From Zygnema cylindricum (lineage: Eukaryota > Streptophyta > Zygnematophyceae > Zygnematales > Zygnemataceae): 41,746 nucleotides of DNA. The translations under genes and the position numbers were made by a program. The stretch spans positions 1-41,746 of the forward strand of contig JBBHKE010002809.1 of assembly GCA_037447655.1 (NCBI GenBank), read 5' to 3'. The notes under the pieces were generated by a model, which saw nothing but the letters and a program-made list of their open reading frames with translations, was not told the origin of the DNA and did no database searches. Positions 19,328 through 30,802 of this stretch are shown here, in pieces. Numbering within the stretch: position 1 is the stretch's first letter; every line of letters starts with the position of its first letter.

Positions 19328-20710
19328 CTATTCCACCTTTTTTGGATGAACTCGACAGGGCTGGATGGTACTTCTAACCCTAAACCCGGGCAGCACCATA
19401 AATTCTGTTATTGCATTTTGTTTTTGTTCATCTGTCCAGTCCTCCTCATACATGGTAACCAGCTTCACATAACGGCCATCCACTGGAATTCCTTGCATTG
19501 GACGAATAATGGCAGCCGGAGGATCAAATGAAAAAGCAAGGTTGTGAAGTCTTAAGGCGGCCAAGGCTACCGTAACAAAACTGGATTCAAGAGCATCCGG
19601 AAATTGAGAAACATCGATAACTTCCGTAAAACTCTCGGATAACTTCAGAAAACTACGACTAACTACTTCCCATTTGTGATGCACAAATTCTTGAAATGGC
19701 TCGGATTTCTTGTACAGTTCTTCCGCGTCTTCTTCCTCCAATGCATGAAATTCCTTGAAACAGGACTTTCCACGACCAGTTGAACCCAACTTTGAGGGCC
19801 CTCCAGACTCATAACTCTCATTTTCAAAATCCAACAGAATTTGATGAATCAGAAAACCTGCAAGAGCATTTTTAAAATCTGAGCTTTCCTTAAGGACAGC
19901 ATTTGGCTGCAGATCTCCTAAACTCTTCAAGTCGACACCTTTATTTTTCAAAAGCTTTAAAAAAGGCCTTACGAAGCCCATTGTAGCGGAATAAAGATTA
20001 GAAATTTCATTACTAATATGAGAGGGAGTTGGACCATCGGCTTCATAAGATCCACTGTTCATAGCCAGAGAAGATTTTTCCGTCTCAAAAGTTGCAAGTT
20101 TTTTTTCCAAAATATCATTGGAAGCTTTTGAAGCTTCCAATTCTCTACAGAAATAGTCCCTTTCCTGGTGTACTTTGTCCTTTTGCTGCTGTAACTGTCT
20201 GTAACGAGCTTTAATATCATTAATGTGTTTCTCTTTTTCTGTCGCTTCCTTTTTCAAATGGTCCTTCTCTCCCACTTCATTACGCAAAAGTTTTTTCAAT
20301 TTGTCGCTTTCCTCTTTTAACGTTTGAATTATCTTGTCCTTTTCCTTCCTCTCCTTTACCATCTGTTTCTCCAGTTTTTCCTTTTCCTTCAGGAATTTTT
20401 CAAGGACTTTCACTGATACCATTTCTTCTCCTCCTGCTTTTTTATTTGTCAAAATTGTCTCATTACGTTCTTCCACATTTTCCATGTGGAGATCATCTTC
20501 CTTATCCTGTGAATTTACTGAACTGTCGACTATTTTTTCTCCTTCCACCTTTTCTATTTCCATAGATTCCATTCCCTTCTCCTCCTTTTCAGACTTCTCA
20601 TTCTCCGGTTCACCCTTTTTTCTAATTTTCTTTGCCAACGAAACGGCTTCTGCCCACATCTTCTTTCGTTTGTCTTTTTTGTGCTGTTTATTTTTACCAG
20701 AATTGAACAT
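19328..20710 (-). CDS. GIL1/IRKI-like (DUF641-type) coiled-coil protein, intronless
   Basis: The protein is 460 residues from ATG 20710 to TAG 19328. Residues 1-45 are very basic, 45-95 acidic, and about 95-215 form a long lysine/glutamate coiled coil. The C-terminal half has features I associate with plant GRAVITROPIC IN THE LIGHT 1 / IRK-interacting proteins: FKEFHALEEEDAEEL, then a helix ending LRLHNLAFSFDPPAAI, then a terminal ITEFMVLPGFRVRSTIQPCRV block that matches the family's PGFxIGxxVIQ..V ending. In land plants these proteins act in light and gravity growth responses and bind receptor kinases. The same role here is inference. An acidic linker precedes the coiled coil. Family membership is judged from pattern, not from an alignment. 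Confidence 0.75.
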   Translation of the reverse strand: MFNSGKNKQHKKDKRKKMWAEAVSLAKKIRKKGEPENEKSEKEEKGMESMEIEKVEGEKIVDSSVNSQDKEDDLHMENVEERNETILTNKKAGGEEMVSVKVLEKFLKEKEKLEKQMVKERKEKDKIIQTLKEESDKLKKLLRNEVGEKDHLKKEATEKEKHINDIKARYRQLQQQKDKVHQERDYFCRELEASKASNDILEKKLATFETEKSSLAMNSGSYEADGPTPSHISNEISNLYSATMGFVRPFLKLLKNKGVDLKSLGDLQPNAVLKESSDFKNALAGFLIHQILLDFENESYESGGPSKLGSTGRGKSCFKEFHALEEEDAEELYKKSEPFQEFVHHKWEVVSRSFLKLSESFTEVIDVSQFPDALESSFVTVALAALRLHNLAFSFDPPAAIIRPMQGIPVDGRYVKLVTMYEEDWTDEQKQNAITEFMVLPGFRVRSTIQPCRVHPKKVE

Positions 20711-20873
20711 AAAATGGTCTTAGGGTTTGAATCTGCGAAAAAAACATTTACTTTTCCGAGTTTCTCACTTTGTATAATAGACCAATAGGCCAACAGCTAT
20801 ATGAGAAAGTCAAGGATGATGTACGGTACGGTACAGTACATGGTTGCATACTTGCATGCCACCATGTATTGCT

Positions 20874-21074
20874 ATTAGTGTTAATAATTTTTTCTTAACC
20901 TTAAAATTTCGCTTAAAACATCTTTTCTCCGTACGCTGTTGTCCGATTGTCAATTTAAGACCGTCGATTGGAAGCTTAAAATCTTATATATCAATCGCAA
21001 CCGTCAGATTTAGAAACCGACATACGTGTACGGAGAAATATGTTTAAAGAGACGAAAAAAACATTAACACTAAT
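20874..21074 (-). mobile_element. Foldback MITE, family M, copy 1
   Basis: ATTAGTGTTAAT (20874-20885) and ATTAACACTAAT (21063-21074) are perfect inverted ends. Inside them, TTTCGCTTAAAACAT..TCTCCGTACG pairs with CGTACGGAGA..GTTTAAAGAGACGAAA. The core (AATCGCAACCGTCAGATTTA) is the reverse complement of the core of 39031-39193. Confidence 0.75.
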
Positions 21075-21195
21075 AACGATTCACGGTATAGTTTGAACGT
21101 GCGAAAACAATTGGAAACGCTATAAGTGGTTTTTATTCGATTATCGTACTATACGGTATTTTCGGATTAGAAGCTACACCGCGAATCGTAATTAG
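21068..21195 (+). mobile_element. Small MITE with the CTAATAACGATTCRCGGT terminal motif
   Basis: CACTAATAACGATTCACGG at the left and CTACACCGCGAATCGTAATT at the right form imperfect terminal inverted repeats around about 85 bp. The right end contains GTAATTAG, the target into which the family X element at 21196 inserted. Confidence 0.6.
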
Positions 21196-22075
21196 TAGTG
21201 TTGTGTATCGTTAAACAATTTATCGCGATAAAACAGATACCGATAGTTATAGGTTGTCGAACGGTCAGAGGTACCGATATATCGGTCTGAGACCCACAAA
21301 TTCCATATTGGAGATAACCTCAAAAATATATAGTACGCATACTATAGTACCTTATTATATACTGTATTTTAAAATATATATTATATAGCGTGGCATGCCA
21401 CGTATACGAACCTGTTCCGTAACTATTTAACTGGAAATTATTACGGGAAACGCAGCACAGGAAACGTTGGTCGGTCAACTGAACAGGAATTTTACGGCAA
21501 CTTACGGAACTGTACCGACTACCTGGTGAACATGGAACGGATAAAGGACGGCGGACGCAAAGTACAACGGACGCAAAATAACATTCTGCGAGCCGCCGAA
21601 ATCGAACGGACGACTTGGAATGAGAGAATGCGAGCGGACGGCCAGCGTGAGCGCCGGCATCCCGGAATGGCTCTTTTGGCGGCTTATGCCAAAGAAGCTG
21701 ACAGATTGACACGTGGCAGGTTTCCAATGGATCTCAAGGAAGAAAGGGACAAAGCCGTGGCGTCGGATGTGAAAGGTACATCGGTTTTTTGGTTTCGTAC
21801 AAAAGCAGTACAGACCTCATGGCGGCTACTGCACTTTCTGTCTGGGGAATATGACGTACAGTTGAATGTATATGCCGTACATTTATGTGTACAGTCCGTA
21901 CATATATCGCCGATAGTCATCGATTTCGGTGTTATCGCCAATAAAACCGATAAATATCGGGTATTTATCGGCGATAATAGCGATAGCGATATATCATACC
22001 AATATATCGATTATCGGGTACCCGAAAAAAGGTCCATATCAGTTATCGGCAAATCCTTACCGATACACAACACTA
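21196..22075 (+). mobile_element. hAT-like non-autonomous element, family X, copy B (complete, 880 bp)
   Basis: The ends are TAGTGTTGTGTATCG.. and ..TTACCGATACACAACACTA, bounded by a perfect 8-bp target duplication GTAATTAG (21188-21195 and 22076-22083), as for hAT transposition. The interior shares with copy A and with the LTR-like repeats the block running from CGGAATGGC.. (a degenerate hairpin at 21669-21699) through CACGTGGC (21710-21717). No transposase is encoded. Chance open frames up to about 185 codons occur inside it. Confidence 0.92.
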
Positions 22076-22083
22076 GTAATTAG

Positions 22084-24180
22084 AGTAAATTACTCTAATT
22101 CGGTCGCTCAAAATTTCGACACTATCACATGAAATAGAGTAAATGATTCTAAATTTTTTCATTATTCTATTTAAGGTATAGTGTAATTTGCGTTTTTAAT
22201 TCTTTTATATGTTCGTTCTAAATAGTGTGGAGTACGGACGACCTTCGACCGTGCAAAGTTGTACATTATTAAGTAAAAAAGTACAAATAATGATTTAATA
22301 CAGGTCGTTATGATGTAAATGCATTCTAACAAACCGCGTAGTGCAAACGCCATAGTGACGATAAACTGTACATTTTGCAAAATTCTGTACATATACCTTA
22401 TTTACAGTAGAGGATATTAGCGTGCATATTGTATGGGCGTACGGTCACCTACTTTTGAACTATGGTTGAAAAAGCTCTATCACATAAATTAGCGTTCATT
22501 ACTCTAATTTTTTTTTTAGTTTTTGTACTCTAATTTTTTCATTACTCTAACTACGATTCGTGGTGTAGCGTTAATTACTCTAATTGTTTTTTTGTAGTTT
22601 TTGTACTCAATTTTTTTTATTACTCTAATTACGATTCACATTGTATAGACGCATGTAGTATGGTGCCAGCGTTTTCAATTGTTTTCGAACATGAATTTTG
22701 GAACTATGGGATCGTACGACCTTCACTTTGAAAAGGATGTGTCCCAAAACGTTAGGGGCTTGTTACCTGTATGCTCCTCTCGGCAGATTATATTATTTTC
22801 CTGTTTATTTTCCCTGCAACAGCACACAAGCGAAACACATATTTTGGAAGTATTCGTGTGTCTATGAAGTATGAACGTACAAACAATCTTCGAATTTTTT
22901 CCGACACAAAACTATATGAAGAAGGAGGATCTTCTCCATGTTTAGGATTTGGTAAATTTTTGGTGTACTTTACATGTCACATAAATGCACCAGCTAACAA
23001 CCCCAACAGATACAAAATTGAAGGGAATCTCAAAAGATTTTATTCAAAGATTCTCTTAATCCACGTCGTTGAGGGTGGATAATCACTTGACGAAACTCCA
23101 CAAATGCTCCCAATTTTTTCCAGTTCAACTGTCCAAAAGGGCTGACTGCTTCGCCTTTTTTCTGTTCCCTCATTGGAAGTATCGCGTGTCGCAATTTACG
23201 CTACGCTACGTGAGTGTCAGTTTTTCTGACAAAATTTGTGTATCGAGCTGCGAGACAGTTTCTGGCCTATATCGGCAATGTCGTTTTGACCTCGATATGC
23301 AACTCTGCATATGTTGTTGTTTAGAACTTTCGATAAACAAACATAATTTAGTACACCGTCAATCGCTATTACAGTATATAACGCCAATTCGGTGCCCTTT
23401 TTTCAAAAAAAAAAACCCGAAGTACAATCCATAATTTTATTTTTTCCATTATTCTAATTAGGATTTTTTTTCAATAAGCGTTAATAAGGAAAGTACACTG
23501 AAATGGAAATAGTGTGGCGTACGGAAAGGGAATTTCCGTACGAAATGGTACTTCTTTGAGTTACAAAGGCATAAAAAGACACTTGACATTTTTGCGCACA
23601 CATGTGAATGTGCACTGGAAGAAAGAGACGCAAACTCGTCGACAAAAATCACGTTCTCATATGTTCATCCGTTGACCGTGTGAACAGTACGACGGCGTAC
23701 GAATTGTCAGATTTTGTATGGATACACATATTACTGTAGGCATTGAAAGAGCATGTATTTATTATTCAGGAAAACCCAAATTACAGTTAAGGATTAATTA
23801 GTATATATATATATTTTTCAAAAACAAAAAAAATCCGATTAGTGTTAATAAAACTTTTTTATTTTTATGCTATTTATTCCTTTACTCTAATAGCAATTGA
23901 GGGTGTAGTTTACTATTACGCTAATTTGACTTGACAGGTCTAGGTTATTGTTTTTGCAATCGTCTTTCAGCAATAACATGCGATACTGTACTTTTCTTTA
24001 CTTTTCCATGCAATTTGCATGTAAGGTTTTCTTGCCTTTGTAAGGCACGGCGGACTCTTGGTTCTTGAAATCTTTGTGCTCTTCTGGCTAATTATTATGC
24101 TGTAGTTTTTTATGAAAAGAGACTAGAATCGAGAATAAGAGAGCAGGATAAGAGGAGTCGCCTCGTCTGGGAGTTACACA
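22084..24180. other. MITE-rich intergenic DNA, no supportable gene
   Basis: The shared terminal motif recurs at 22547-22567, 22624-22648 and 23887-23908. A family D right end, CACCTACTTTTGAACTATGG, lies at about 22450-22470. AT-rich strings ACTCTAATTTTTT recur. Open frames of 60-120 codons have no recognisable content. Confidence 0.5.
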
Positions 24181-24188
24181 GGGCAGAA

Positions 24189-24803
24189 ATGTCAAACTTC
24201 TTGCTAATCTATCTCATCTTCTTTTGCCATACAAGTTCTAGCTTTGGAAATGGAGTAATGAAGTCTGAGCCAGAAGATAGTCAGTTTCTGACTGTGACTC
24301 TTGTAGCTAGAGATAAATCAGTCATCTGTTCATCTACACTCACTTGGAAAGATTTGAAAAAAAGTGAATTTATTGCAAAACAATGTTGAAACACAATTGA
24401 AAGGTGACAAATGAATATTTTTCTGACAGTATTCTTAGGTTCTCGATTAAGCTTTAAACTAAACTACACGCCTATGATGACGTATTTGATATTCTTCTCA
24501 TCTGGTCGAGAAGGAGTCCTGGAGGAGAATATTGTTATGATATTACTGCATTCGATGTCTTAAAAGCATCCGTACAACTCCGAGACGAAGAAGTGACAAG
24601 GGAGCAGCTCCCAAAGAAGCAGAAACTGGTGAATTTAAAGATAATGTTGGAGATTTGATTTTAGACGACAAATTTAAAATCTCCTTAACTATCACGAATA
24701 GCTTTTTGACGGAATCACGATTAATTAGCTTTTGCATTGTCAGTGGTTCAAAAAATATGTTGATAAATATTATTTCTGGACGAGTCCCCTTCATTTCATA
24801 AAA
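24189..24803 (+). pseudogene. Possible decayed gene fragment of unknown function
   Basis: ATG 24189 opens a 66-codon frame with a secretion-like hydrophobic start (SNFLLIYLIFFCHTSSSF) and then a stop. Further on, about 24473-24658 is open with acidic, protein-like content (YDDVFDILLIW.., QLRDEEVTREQLPKKQK). A different frame then stays open from about 24628 to 24803 (GDLILDDKFKISLTITNSFL). Consecutive open segments in different frames suggest a broken gene or exons without visible junctions. No family is recognised, and this could be chance. Confidence 0.2.
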
Positions 24804-25394
24804 CTTTAGCCAGGAAAACTACACCAGGGTAGAGTCTTTTAAAATTTTGCCTCGTCGTTTTCTAAGGAAGTACTGCGACGGGCGACAACGTTACATTGTT
24901 CCAGCCGTACGGCGGTCCGTACTGCGGACGGTCGCACGGCAACGTTACACCGCGAATCGATATTACTGTTGTCAAATTTTAAATAGCGCTGACGAAAATT
25001 TACCGTTATTGATGTTAATCAAGATTTTGATTTTGATTTACAAAGGTGTATTCTAATTTCGGCTTAATGCTAATTTGGGAACAGCAAAAATGGAATATTC
25101 TACGTACGATTATATACATAAGTATCCGTACAGAATATTAGAAATAGTACGCCGTCGTGAAATATAAATATCCGTACATGTCAGACTAATTTATATGTCA
25201 GACTAATCCTGTTTTTTGAGCGCACGTTTCTATGCGTGCGGGTCTGATGTAATTCATTTTCTGTAAAATTTTCACTTGAAAAGGTACATTTATGTATGGT
25301 CTGACATCGACCGTACACACACTATTTAGAACTTAATTTATCCTATTTTGAGGAAAAAAATCAAAATTTTAAGAGCCCAAATTAGAATTATTGA

Positions 25395-25732
25395 CACTAA
25401 TAACGATTCGAGGTGTACATTGTACCAGCGGTACGGCGGTCTGTACACCGATGGTTGGCAAGGTTATATTACGCCAGCCGTACGGCAGTATCTACAGCGA
25501 CGGCTGGCAATCGTAGAATTATGCCAGCCGGCGGCAGCGTAGAATTATGGCAGCGTAGAAAATTGCCAGCCGGCGGCAAAATAGAAAATTGCCAACGGCC
25601 GGCAGCGTATAAACTTGCCAGCCGGCGGCAACGTAGAATCACGCCGGCGGGCGGCAACTTAGAATTACGCCAGCAGTACAGCGGTCTGTACCGCGACGGG
25701 CGGCACCACTACACCGCCAATCGCTATTAGCG
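25395..25732 (+). mobile_element. MITE whose interior is a 26-bp tandem array
   Basis: CACTAATAACGATTCGAGGT at 25395 is inverted at 25711-25732 (ACACCGCCAATCGCTATTAG). Between them, about 25500-25670, lie seven or eight imperfect copies of a 26-bp unit, GCCAGCCGGCGGCAACGTAG plus AATTAC, each carrying a GCCGGC palindrome. The array is about 60% GC within AT-rich DNA. Confidence 0.7.
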
Positions 25733-26515
25733 TAGAAGTTTCTTTAGCGTATATTATTAATTACAGTGGTGTACGCTAATTAAGAATTTGAAATTTTTGA
25801 AAGAAATCGTTTACTCTAATTAATAATTAGATTTTTTTTAAATAGTGTGGATAACTCTATTTGAGAATAATAAAAAAAAAAAGCGGGACGGGATTAGCGT
25901 ACACAACGCTAATAGCGATTGGTGGTGTACTTACCTGAATCGAGTATTTTTCGCCATTTCGGCCTTCGGAGGGCGTGTGAAAGGGTCCACGTCGCCTTTC
26001 ACTCCTTTCACTCCAATTTCGCTTTACGACGCCTCGCGCATGTTGTCTTGTGTTTTTTCGATCTACGGCCACGTCAATAAACGTCATCTTCAATCTACAG
26101 GAAGGTATACGTTAAAACACATCGGTAATGCGTTTTAAATGAAGTATCGCCGCGCCACAAATACGAAAACAATCGCATGTATCAAAAGTTTCGAAAGTTT
26201 CACACGATTTCAGGCGACCAGGGAAAATAGGCGATTCCTTATGTTATGTCCGTTTGCGTCCGTTTCGTGAAATGCCTCGTGTGATAAATTTAAATATTTC
26301 CCCGTCGATGAATGTAAAATTTTTATTACCCGCAGACTTGGTGCAACACGATTCTTCTTGACACGTCAACTTTCCGTTTCGAGGAAAAGGATTCGATACT
26401 ATTTTCATTCTCGATCTTCTCGTCTTGGGACCAATTTCCGTGTGCAAGAATATTGCATCAGCTGTTCAGAAAAGCTCTCATATTTTCAGCTTTTTTTTTT
26501 TGCTTGTGGACGGAC

Positions 26516-27144
26516 CATAGTTCAAAAGTAGGCGTTTTTATGGTAGGCGCACAAAATTTGGCACTAAACTCGCGTAGAGTAGGCATGCTGTATGGGTGTG
26601 CGTTGTGGACACTCTTGTACGAACGTACGAATATGTCGTATGATCATAGAACAACGCACACCGCCGGACGAATTTTTTTAGCGAAATGACACAGTGTAGG
26701 ATGACATTCCGCGGGAAAGAAAACCCAGAATATTTTATTTTTATCGTCTCATACAACCAGGTTGGTCAATTTGAGGCTTTATTTAGTGTGGCCTTCAAAA
26801 TTGCAGACGCTAATAAATAAGATAGTCCTATCGTAAATTGTATTATGGGCTTTTCATGTGATCTTCTTAAGATCGCTACTTTGATCAACGACCGTTCGAT
26901 CGTCAAAATTTGACGGTTCAAATAAAAAACACCTCAAAACTCAAAGAAAATATTTTTTTAGTCCAAATGTTTTTCAAAATTTAGACATGACATTTAATTC
27001 TCTATCGATCGATGTGCAACTCAACTCTATTACTTTTTTTACTTATTTTACGACCAATACAATATGGACCTTAAGGTCATATTGTATGTTTTACATACAA
27101 TAGGCATATTGTATGGGCCTACTTTCACCTACTTTTGAACTATT
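26516..27144 (+). mobile_element. hAT-like MITE, family D, copy 1
   Basis: CATAGTTCAAAAGTAGG at the left and CCTACTTTTGAACTATT at the right are near-perfect terminal inverted repeats. The flanks GGACGGAC (26508-26515) and CGACGGAC (27145-27152) match at 7 of 8 positions. Inside, a palindromic block ACATACAATAGGCATATTGT-like and GATCTTCTTAAGATC are shared with copy 2 at 14716-14979. No ORF is present. Confidence 0.82.
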
Positions 27145-27152
27145 CGACGGAC

Positions 27153-29577
27153 TAATAGCATTTGTGACAATTCTGAACTTTGTGATAGCCTAGTTTCACA
27201 GTACAGTACTTTTCCTCTGTACATAACCTTTGTACGGAACCTTTTTCCCACTTTATACGGAACCTTTTTCCCATTGATTGTAGTTTTGCATCAAAGTTCA
27301 AGAGTGGACTAAAGAGAGTTGGATTTGTTTCCTTTGTCATTTTGAACACACTGAAGTAAAAAAGATGCGCTAGGAACAACAAGGCTCATTCTTTGTTCGT
27401 TAAACCTATTCAAATGCAACTTATTTGATGTAAAAGAAGGCATCGATGATCGAAAGTCTTGCTGGAAAAAATAATTGTCCTAAAATTTTCGTATTAGAAA
27501 GCATTGACTTGCAAAAATGAGTCGGAGACTACATAAAGTCCCCCTTGATTGCAAGTGTTAGTGATTTCAGTCAATCTTTTTTGGCATCCAACAAGACGTT
27601 AGTTACCAGAATCCCGAAAAAAAAGAAGCGTACACAAGATTCCAAAATCCTTTCAATCCTCACATCCATTATCTTGCATTGAAACCAACAGCTTTATAGA
27701 ACCTATGCATGGCGCAAACCAATTTTGTAGTTCTAACACTTTCTTTGTTGTATTGTTGTTCATATTTACTAAAGTGAGCAACTATTCTTGATTGTGTGCA
27801 CTCTCTTGCCGTCTCGGAATAGTCTAGAGGCATGAAGGCAGTAAAGCCTTTACTGCGTGTGGCAGTAAACCAAGGCGATAAGCCACGGCTGTTACAGTCG
27901 GCCGGTGTTAGATGTTGTTCTCAACTCTTCTCTGGCCTTCAAAACAACAGTTGCTGAGTGAGACCAATCGAATTTCAGAAACCTTGCCTTCATACGTTTA
28001 TGGAGTAATCAAGCAGGAAGGCATGGGCTGTCAAAATGTTTTAAGTGCGCATAATTCTTGCATATCTGTCAAAGTCAGCTTTGACTTAAGTAGTAGAAGC
28101 AAATGTCTGAATATTCTAAATTTTCTGGTTCATCATGAGGAAAACCTACAGTTAGGACGAAACAAGTCAACCCAAAAACGTTAAAGTTTGCCTAAGAGGC
28201 AGTTTGGAATAAACGTTGAAGTTGTCAACAACCTCGTTGAGACACCTGTTGATGTAGGTTCTAGCTTAGAGGTGAAAAGTTGTGTATCTAAACTGTCTCT
28301 TGTTTCTCTTTTGCATTTTCGAAACCAAAGAACTTGCACAGCGTTGATTCCAGCTGTTGGTTCTTCTAGAACTGAGTTTTTGTTGTTGATGAGAGTTGTC
28401 TCAAGTTTATGAGGGGGAGATTATCAAGGACATTGTCAAGCAAAGTAGTCAATTGTCACAAATTAATTCTACAGTTGGAAGCACACACATGATAACTAAG
28501 GAAAATGAACAGACTATTCTCGGTGAAGTTGTACAACCTAAAAGAACTTTGTGGAGAATAAAAGACATTGTCAAGCAGCATTCTTTGACACTATGTAAGG
28601 ATTTTATGGCAGCGGCTGACACAGAGGAAGACAAACATTTCTTTTTTGCTGAGGCGCGACAAAGACCCCCGCTAAAGTTGTTTAGTATTCGTGCATCTAT
28701 TTGTTCGAGTTGCCTGGTGGATACTTCTAATGTAGGACATGTATTACGTATGTTTTCTTTCCCTGTTGATGTCAGCAGGTTTGTACTTATAGTTTATTTG
28801 GCCTTTAACATAGAACATGTTTATTAAAGTCACTTCAGTGTATCAGGCTCGCGCAGACTATGTTGATATTTTTGCAACTGAAAACACTTGCCTCAGACCG
28901 TAGTAACACCCTAATTGAATTGAAATCTCGATGGGTTGAGTTCAAACAATAAAGAATACAACATGGAGTCCAAAATGTTGTTATTTGAAGTACTTTAATA
29001 GAATGTCGTATTGAATTTTACTATTGATTGCGAAAAGAAAAAAAGTCCACAAGGTCTCTGAATTGGCAGATTGCGCACTTGTAATTAGTCGGTACCATAA
29101 TTGCAAATAAGTGTTTTTCATATCCTAAATGTATAGCCCAACTAAAATCAGTAAGTTGCCTTTGCAACTTTTTTAATGTGAATTTGATTCAGCAAAGTAA
29201 TTACCTAACAACGAGAAACAACAAGAACAATGCACATTTTCTAAACAGTTATGTTATCCTTCGAATGTACATAATATTTTTTGAATCCAGTGGTTTAATT
29301 CGCTGGGATAAAAAAAATCACGAAGCCCGGTTCAGAGTGTTTGCTGTTACGGTAAATGCACTGCATATGGATAGTTTTCCATTGGTGAGCACTGCTGATA
29401 CTCTTTTGATATATATGATTATAAACTCTTGATGTCATCGTCATCCATCCATTTGCAAACTTATGTAGAGTAATTGGCACATGACTGATTTCTTGCTAAT
29501 GGTGTTACATTTGCAATTAGCCATGCTTTTTCTGTTTCTCCTGCTTAAGGTTGTTTACTTCATTTTTCATTTTGCAG
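27153..29577. other. Probably intergenic or intronic DNA upstream of the 29.6 kb exon
   Basis: Open frames at 27912-28184 and about 28396-28827 are weakly protein-like, and the second contains two similar KDIVKQ.S segments. I found no splice junction that joins them in phase to the exon at 29578, so I do not call them coding. Confidence 0.35.
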
Positions 29578-29752
29578 AGTGACAACATGTCTGAGCGGAT
29601 AAATCGTCATCGGAGAAGGATGAAGGCACCAAGCCAGTTTGCCTTTGCAATGTTGCCGTTTGGCCGAAGTCGTGTACAAAAGCTCCAGAAGATGCTCATT
29701 GATAAACTGTTGTTTTGCAAAGTTCTAGTAAAGAACATAGAAGATCAGCATC
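29578..29752 (+). CDS. Isolated internal exon of an unknown gene
   Basis: A strong acceptor (T/C-rich tract, CATTTTGCAG, AG at 29576-29577) precedes a 175-bp open segment that ends at a consensus donor, CATC|GTAAGTAT. One frame encodes a basic segment (SERINRHRRRMKAPSQFAF) followed by an amphipathic helix (RVQKLQKMLIDKLLF). This is good exon structure, but no family is recognised and neither the preceding nor the following exon could be found. The downstream intron would contain the inverted LTR-like copy L2. It could be a remnant of a gene broken by insertions. Confidence 0.45.
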
Positions 29753-29869
29753 GTAAGTATTTTAGGTGTGCAACCAAAATCCTTTAATTCGTTTTTCTTT
29801 GGTTGGTAGGTTGTACCTGTTTCTTGAAACTCTGAGACCTTCATAAGTCCTCAGAGTGGACAGCTTCCA

Positions 29870-30420
29870 AGAAGCCTCTAGGATAATCCTGACCCCTTTG
29901 TGTTTCAGCAAAAACAACTGCCACCCTGGCAGATAAAAACTCTAACCACCTGCACCTTTGTGAAGGCAAGAATCCCCTGAGTCGATAGCAAAAAGAATCT
30001 CTGAATTTGCTCACCTGAGCAGTAAGTTATGGAGGGTCAAAGTTGACCTTTTGTACAGAAGCTCTCTGGGAGAGAGGGTCCTATCTTCTAATTTTTCTAA
30101 GTCCTATCTCTCTCACAGACTCTATCTACTGATGTACGGAACCAATCAGAATACAGTTTCGTACGCAAAAGTACAGCTGTCGGTGTACTTTATGTACGGA
30201 CATTATACGACATGGCCTAAATGTCCACACGTGGAATGTCCGTTTCGCTCCTTTAATCCTCGGAGATACCGCGCTCCAATGTAACATCGCCACGGGTCAT
30301 CCGATGTGGCGATGCCCACAAACCGCCGAATTCTCTTCCGCGATATCGGCGCTAATTCCGGCCATCCGATTAAACTCGCATTTGATCGTAGCCGTAATAA
30401 ATACATGCGCGGTATTTGTT
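29870..30420 (-). repeat. LTR-like repeat copy L2 (inverted)
   Basis: Read on the minus strand it follows L1 and L3 block by block: a CTGATTGG box near 30147, GATAGAGTCTGTGAGAG, a TGTAC.. leader, GAGATTCTTTTTGCTATCG, and an end at CCTAGAGGCTTC (29881-29870). No coding sequence is attached. Confidence 0.65.
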
Positions 30421-30611
30421 TCGCTTACGAAATCAATGCGCGGTATTGATTTCTTATCCGTATCGCAATTCGTACTTTTACACTACCATATCTATATATC
30501 CCGTTAATAGTTATAGTTAAATGATTTATCCTACGTGTACATGTTTAAATAATAATCGTACTATATAATGCTTAAAACTACTTCTAGACTTAACGGCTAA
30601 GGCTACCGGCT

Positions 30612-30668
30612 ATCTACTCTCTATCGGCCGGCAGGTACCAGGATCAAATCCTGTCGCCGGTACATACC
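30612..30668 (+). other. tRNA-like B-box segment (SINE or decayed tRNA)
   Basis: CCAGG-ATCAAAT-CCTGT forms a T-arm-like stem with a B-box-like loop. The following CGCCGGT can pair with an upstream ACCGGCT in six of seven positions. The span is only about 57 nt, without a proper D arm, so it is not a normal tRNA. Confidence 0.3.
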
Positions 30669-30736
30669 TTTTAGTAATTAATCCCCTAACTAATATAAAT
30701 TTCCCGTAAACCTCAGGATAGCCTAGGTAGCCATGG

Positions 30737-30802
30737 CTCTAGCTTCCTCTCCAATTTCTCAGTGACTGCGACAAGTTTGAGAGTTGGAGAGAGAAGTTAG
30801 AG
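30737..30802 (+). repeat. Near-perfect foldback, about 22 bp stem
   Basis: The left arm 30737-30761 (CTCTAGCTTCCTCTCC..) pairs with the right arm 30778-30802 (..GGAGAGAGAAGTTAGAG), with two single-base bulges and a loop of about 16 nt. Pairing may extend outward. A miRNA-like precursor or a tiny foldback element would both look like this. Confidence 0.5.

Noticed and set aside
21526-22083. 185-codon plus-strand ORF
   Set aside because: It lies wholly inside the 880-bp hAT-like element X and is not kept open in copy A. It resembles no transposase.
25500-25670. CRISPR-like array of short repeats
   Set aside because: The units abut without unique spacers, are imperfect, and lie inside a MITE of a eukaryotic genome. 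This is a tandem array.
28396-28827. 143-codon ORF as an upstream exon of the 29.6 kb exon
   Set aside because: It lacks an ATG start. The candidate donor (TTAC|GTATGT) is in a phase that creates a stop when joined to the exon at 29578.
30612-30668. A functional nuclear tRNA gene
   Set aside because: It is only about 57 nt long, with no D arm and a mismatch in both the T stem and the acceptor stem.
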